Source: JBAXQQ01 sp037131695
Lineage (GTDB): Bacteria; Armatimonadota; Hebobacteria; CAIYQO01
Reading direction: 5' to 3'
DNA: 9,850 nt
Assembly: GCA_964638715.1 (NCBI GenBank)
Contig: CAZWZF010000098.1
Coordinates: 1 to 9,850 of the forward strand
The notes below the pieces were generated by a model, which was not told where the DNA came from, did no database searches, and saw only the letters and a list, made by a program, of their open reading frames with translations. A program made the translations under genes and the position numbers. Below are positions 6,419-9,850 of this stretch, in pieces. Position 1 is the stretch's first letter. Each line of letters opens with the position of its first letter.

Positions 6419-9400
6419 TTACTTCTTAATCACCAGTTTCGGGCTTTCCATTAGGCCGAAGGGTACTAATTGGTATTCGTTTTGCCAGCGGTCGTCGCCT
6501 ACCTGGTATTGTTCGGGGCCGGTCCAGCTTGGCCATTTCTCGTTGAGGTGGAATGGGCCGTGGCTGTTGCGGCGGTGGCCTAACAGTTCTATGGTCAGGT
6601 CGGCGGTGGATTTGCCTTTCACCAGTGCGGTGATTTCTATTTCGTTGGGCTGCCATCCGATGACGCCGGCTTCGATGCCGTCTACCAGTATTCGCACGCC
6701 TACGCCGGCATATTCGGGTATGTTTACGTACAGGCGTTCACCCTTTGCCAGCGCGATGTTGATTTCTTCGGTGTAGGATATCGAGCCAGAATAGAAGGCT
6801 AATCCCTGTGGCACGCAATCACCGAGTTTCAGGGATTTTGGCGGTGCGGTTAATTCGGCGGTTGCACCGGTTACTTTCACGCCGAAATTGCCCAGCAGGT
6901 AGGCTATTTCCAAACCGCTGTTATTTTCGTCATAAATGCTTTTCAGCAGCAGTTCGTTTTTGCCTTTTTTCAGCACGGCGCCGTTGATTGGCAGGCGGCG
7001 CAGCGACTTGTCGGCCCACCAGCCGCAATCAGCATCGGCGCTGACCTGGCTGCCATTCAGGGTAATCTGGTAATTCTGCGGGTTTTCTACAGCGAAGAAA
7101 ATGTCGCCGCTGGGCAGATAATCGGCGTCAAACTCATAAGAGAGTTCCAGTTCCAATGATTTCGGGCTTTTGTTTTTCACCCGCGCCCATGGCTGCACCA
7201 TGCTGCCGCCGCGATGCTGGATTCCCAGGGCATCGCGTACCGCGCGGTCTAATTTCAGCACTTCAAGTTCTGAATGCCACTCGCAGCCGTTAATGCGGTA
7301 TTTCGCTTTATCCAGCACCAGCACATTTGACTCGTCCAGCCGGAAATGCCAGCTTTTATTATCAATAACGTCTTCTTTTACCACTGCCAGTTTTTTTAAT
7401 TGGACAGCGTCGATTGCGGTTGCCTTTTTTGGGCAGATCAGCATGATGCTGCCAAGTGCCGGCAGCGGAGTTCTGACCACCCACTGATCGCCTTTCTTAG
7501 TGGCGTCGGCAAGGGCAGTCTCGCCGGTTTCGGCATTCATTAACAACGGTTGGCCAGCACAGCCGGCGAAGGCGGTGATGGTTACTTCGTCATATCCAAG
7601 TTTGCGGTCGCGCGCCATAGCCTCGCTCATGATATTTTCAATAATTCCCGGGGTCAGGTCGTGGCCGGTATTCACCACAAACAGGTATTCCGCTTCTTCA
7701 TCCTCGCGCAGCATGTATAATGCCGAGGTTATCAACTCGCTGGTGTTAACGCTGACGCGGCGGTATGACTCCAGCGCACCGGATAATTCTTCACCAACAT
7801 GTGAAGTTTTTACACATTTGGCGGCGAAATCTTGCACTTCATGGGTGATAACCGCATCAATTGCTCCGGCTGCGTCACCGGCAAAGATGACCTTTCCGCC
7901 GGCTTTGCTGAATTTCTTCAGCAGTTCAAATGTGCTGTGGCGTATGGTAATCATTGGCGGCAGCACCACAACTTTATAGACAGCTTTGCCAATTATCAAG
8001 GTTGTGCCTTCCCGGGTCTTTTTAATTTTCGCGTGACGCGATATGATCTCTTCATTGCCAAAGTCAAAATCGAGTTGATTTGAATAAAGGGTGTCGGTGA
8101 GTGCGATGAACTGGTTGTTCAGTTTATCTTTTCCCGGGTCGCTATGCCAGCCGACTTTCACCTTTGTCCACATGCTTTCTACCGGGTGAATCACCAGAAT
8201 ATCGCGCACTTCCTGGCCCCGGGTGGTGACGGCGCCAATGCGGGCAAAGTAATCCTCTACCTTTGCGTAGTACCGGCACCAGGGTGACTGGTACGATATT
8301 GACGCCGGGTAGTCGCGTTTTGCCTGCCCTTTCATGGTGTAATATGCCAGATGCTGGCAGCGCAGGTTGATGCCCAGGGCAGCCTGCCAATCACCGAGTG
8401 CTTTATGTCCAAGGAACGGGAAATCCCAACCGGTGCAGCCATAGGTTTCGGTCAAACGCCATTTCGCGCCGAACTGGTGAGCCGCGGATGAAACCTGTTT
8501 CGCGACGTTATAAATGCGCCAGTGTTCGGTAAGCAGGTCCATGCCGGGTGCCTGCATATATTCGTAAAACCGCATGGCGTCGCCGACCACGTGAGTCTGT
8601 GATGACAGGGTATCTTCTTCCAGCACGTGGCCGGTGAACTTCATGTTGTTTTTCTCTGCCCATTCAAAAATCTGGCGGGCGAAAGCATCTACGAATAAAA
8701 ACGTGGTGCAATCAAGGAAATTGTATCTTACTTTTGAAATAGTTGCGTTATCGACATCGTAGAAAAGTTCCATCAAGTGGGGCAGCAGGTCATAGTGGTA
8801 GCGTTTTTTGAATATCTTCGGCAATTTCTCTGTCCACGGATGGCTGTTTTCATTTTGATGGCCGTAATTTGGTTCATCGGTGAAGATGCCGGGGACGACA
8901 TTACCGAGGAATTTTTTGCATTTTTCAGTATATTTCTGGTGGGTAATTTTTATAAATTCCTGTACTGCTTCATGGTTCATGGTGTCAAGATATGTTCCAT
9001 TGTTAAACCATGCGCTGGTGTCGTCGATTTCTACGACAAATTTTACAACAGAATATCCGGCTGGCAAGGTAATATGCGCGCCGTGTGATACCGCTTTCAC
9101 GTCGGTGGCATTGCTGCCGTCAATGCGGGCAGTGAATACACCCATCACTTGGCCTTCCCAGTTAAATTCTGCCGCGCTATCATATTTATACATTGATAAA
9201 TGGCGCATGCGGAATTTCGGGTTTTTGGTTACTAATGCACCTGCCGCACCGCTGGGCCAGCGGTCTTCGTCGTACAGCCATGCTTCCATGTTCAGCTTTT
9301 TCGCCTCGTCAATACAGGCGTTAATGCACTCAAACCACTCGTCAGACAGGTACGCGGTGTCTAACCCAACGCGGGAATGCATGAAAAAGCCGCCCAGACC

Positions 9401-9529
9401 CATCTGATGCATCACACGAATCTGCCGCCGCAATTCTTCCGGTTCCAACTTGCCATTCCATGCCCAGAAAGGTTTCCCGCGATATTGTGAACCTGGTTTT
9501 GCAAACTCTTCTAAAAATGATAATGTCAT
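6419..9529 (-). CDS. Glycoside hydrolase, GH106-like (putative alpha-L-rhamnosidase)
   Basis: The 1036-residue protein resembles GH106 and related TIM-barrel hydrolases that remove sugars such as L-rhamnose from plant or microbial polysaccharides. The barrel (about 15-430) starts with KPFWAWNGKL (19-28), followed by MGLGGFFMHSR (43-53) and YDEDRWPSG (86-94). Candidate catalytic acids are Glu219 in FTDEPN and Glu361 in LTETYG; Glu304/Glu305 after FTGH are further options. Residues about 435-640 look like a Rossmann-type or glutamine-amidotransferase-like domain (VVLPP, KAGGKVIFAGDA). Beta-sandwich domains follow, with a galactose-binding-like fold at the end (about 925-1036; LVDGIEAGVIGWQPNEIEI). 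No signal peptide or membrane segment is seen, so it is probably cytoplasmic and acts on imported oligosaccharides. ATG 9529 has GGGGG (9537-9541, minus strand) seven bases upstream. Its terminator is at 6352-6398. Family membership is from memory of motifs; substrate is unproven. Confidence 0.8.
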   Translation of the reverse strand: MTLSFLEEFAKPGSQYRGKPFWAWNGKLEPEELRRQIRVMHQMGLGGFFMHSRVGLDTAYLSDEWFECINACIDEAKKLNMEAWLYDEDRWPSGAAGALVTKNPKFRMRHLSMYKYDSAAEFNWEGQVMGVFTARIDGSNATDVKAVSHGAHITLPAGYSVVKFVVEIDDTSAWFNNGTYLDTMNHEAVQEFIKITHQKYTEKCKKFLGNVVPGIFTDEPNYGHQNENSHPWTEKLPKIFKKRYHYDLLPHLMELFYDVDNATISKVRYNFLDCTTFLFVDAFARQIFEWAEKNNMKFTGHVLEEDTLSSQTHVVGDAMRFYEYMQAPGMDLLTEHWRIYNVAKQVSSAAHQFGAKWRLTETYGCTGWDFPFLGHKALGDWQAALGINLRCQHLAYYTMKGQAKRDYPASISYQSPWCRYYAKVEDYFARIGAVTTRGQEVRDILVIHPVESMWTKVKVGWHSDPGKDKLNNQFIALTDTLYSNQLDFDFGNEEIISRHAKIKKTREGTTLIIGKAVYKVVVLPPMITIRHSTFELLKKFSKAGGKVIFAGDAAGAIDAVITHEVQDFAAKCVKTSHVGEELSGALESYRRVSVNTSELITSALYMLREDEEAEYLFVVNTGHDLTPGIIENIMSEAMARDRKLGYDEVTITAFAGCAGQPLLMNAETGETALADATKKGDQWVVRTPLPALGSIMLICPKKATAIDAVQLKKLAVVKEDVIDNKSWHFRLDESNVLVLDKAKYRINGCEWHSELEVLKLDRAVRDALGIQHRGGSMVQPWARVKNKSPKSLELELSYEFDADYLPSGDIFFAVENPQNYQITLNGSQVSADADCGWWADKSLRRLPINGAVLKKGKNELLLKSIYDENNSGLEIAYLLGNFGVKVTGATAELTAPPKSLKLGDCVPQGLAFYSGSISYTEEINIALAKGERLYVNIPEYAGVGVRILVDGIEAGVIGWQPNEIEITALVKGKSTADLTIELLGHRRNSHGPFHLNEKWPSWTGPEQYQVGDDRWQNEYQLVPFGLMESPKLVIKK

Positions 9530-9620
9530 TACAAAGCCCCCATAGTTAATTATTTTACTAAAGGTATTTTACCATTATTCATTGATTACCTGCTAAATAA
9601 TTGAGATTTATTTTTTGGGG

Positions 9621-9647
9621 TTACACAGAGATACACAGAGGAGACAC
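9621..9647. repeat. ACACAGAG direct repeat
   Basis: Two adjacent 10-bp units, TTACACAGAG (9621-9630) and ATACACAGAG (9631-9640), are followed by GAGACAC. Very similar ACACAGAG-rich stretches occur between genes in many environmental bacterial genomes (known from general experience, not checked here). It is probably a degenerate dispersed repeat. Confidence 0.5.
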
Positions 9648-9650
9648 TTT

Positions 9651-9771
9651 AATTAAAAATTAAAAATTAAAAATTAAAAGTGGTAGATGTGGATTTGATT
9701 CATACTTATTTGTATTATCAAATTAACATACAAATAGAACAGTAAAAACTCGCTGATAATTTTTAATTTTT
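9651..9771. repeat. AATTAAA heptamer repeat forming a foldback with an inverted copy
   Basis: Four perfect AATTAAA units occupy 9651-9678. Two inverted units (AATTTTT twice) at 9758-9771 are complementary to them over 14 bp. Between them a perfect 9-bp inverted repeat, TATTTGTAT (9707-9715) and ATACAAATA (9728-9736), is nested close to the centre. The whole could fold as a nested AT-rich hairpin. Low-complexity AT sequence makes some of this pairing possible by chance; the heptamer array itself is clear. Confidence 0.6.
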
Positions 9772-9823
9772 CAGGCTTTTGCAAAACCATGCTATATATA
9801 TAATCAACCCAACCACCCCCTAC

Positions 9824-9844
9824 CCCCTCCTTGTCAAGGAGGGG
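9824..9844. repeat. G/C-rich palindrome, truncated by the window edge
   Basis: CCCCTCCTTG and CAAGGAGGGG face each other around a single T (10-bp perfect arms), preceded by a C-rich stretch (9813-9827). The C-rich lead and the palindrome together look like a dispersed intergenic repeat seen in many environmental genomes; I cannot see its right-hand end. It has no T-run and is not a standard terminator. Confidence 0.55.
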
Positions 9845-9850
9845 AGTTAT

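Larger units (their letters stand above)
9530..9850. other. Non-coding, repeat-rich region upstream of the glycoside hydrolase gene
   Basis: No gene is visible. The part next to the hydrolase start (9530-9610) must hold its promoter, but I see no convincing -35/-10 pair on the minus strand. The rest carries an ACACAGAG direct repeat, a heptamer repeat with an inverted partner, an inner inverted repeat and a G/C-rich palindrome at the window edge. Confidence 0.7.

Noticed and set aside
7500..7979. 159-codon + frame opposite the hydrolase gene, and similar frames at 7170-7487 and 8880-9407
   Set aside because: They are shadows of the long minus-strand gene, rich in Ser and Ala from antisense reading, without family features.
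9541..9620. Promoter of the hydrolase gene on the minus strand
   Set aside because: Two TAAAAT-like hexamers are present but neither has an acceptable -35 box at 16-18 bp in this AT-rich stretch.
9651..9678. Heptamer array as a CRISPR or iteron-type origin
   Set aside because: The units are 7 bp without spacers, and no cas, rep or dnaA gene or DnaA box is nearby.

Overview
The window is a chromosomal segment from a bacterium, most likely a Gram-negative of the PVC group (Lentisphaerota/Victivallales-like). That placement is an inference of modest confidence. It rests on the style of the large glycoside hydrolase, the ordinary ilvBN pair, and intergenic spaces crowded with small palindromic and heptamer repeats. 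No rRNA, tRNA, CRISPR array, transposase or phage gene was seen.

Layout. Positions 1-723 contain no convincing gene but hold three repeat structures: a foldback element (28-192), a MITE-like element with hairpin ends (211-384) and a solitary copy of the first element's end (458-489). A promoter candidate follows (625-653). Positions 724-3537 (+) encode a 937-residue polytopic membrane protein of unknown function, whose C-terminal half is built of tandem repeats of about 97 residues. Its last codons and stop codon lie inside an ATTGACA heptamer repeat. A short repeat-rich spacer then leads to a good sigma70-type promoter (3663-3691) and the ilvB-ilvN operon (3767-6089, +), which encodes the two subunits of acetolactate synthase. 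The operon ends in a strong intrinsic terminator (6117-6156).

Between the operon and the convergent gene lies a 130-bp element with 32-bp perfect inverted repeats (6186-6315), followed by a terminator hairpin (6352-6398) that serves the minus-strand gene. Positions 6419-9529 (-) encode a 1036-residue cytoplasmic glycoside hydrolase resembling GH106 alpha-L-rhamnosidases and related TIM-barrel families. The last 321 bases are non-coding and again hold repeats: an ACACAGAG direct repeat, a nested heptamer foldback, and a C/G-rich palindrome at the window edge.

How the parts relate. IlvB and IlvN form one enzyme that starts branched-chain amino acid synthesis. The membrane protein and the glycoside hydrolase have no evident functional link to it or to each other. 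The membrane gene and the intergenic spaces are visibly more AT-rich than ilvBN and the hydrolase gene. The most unusual things here are the intergenic repeats (at least six distinct structures in under 10 kb), a five-cysteine insertion in IlvB, and the repeat architecture of the membrane protein.
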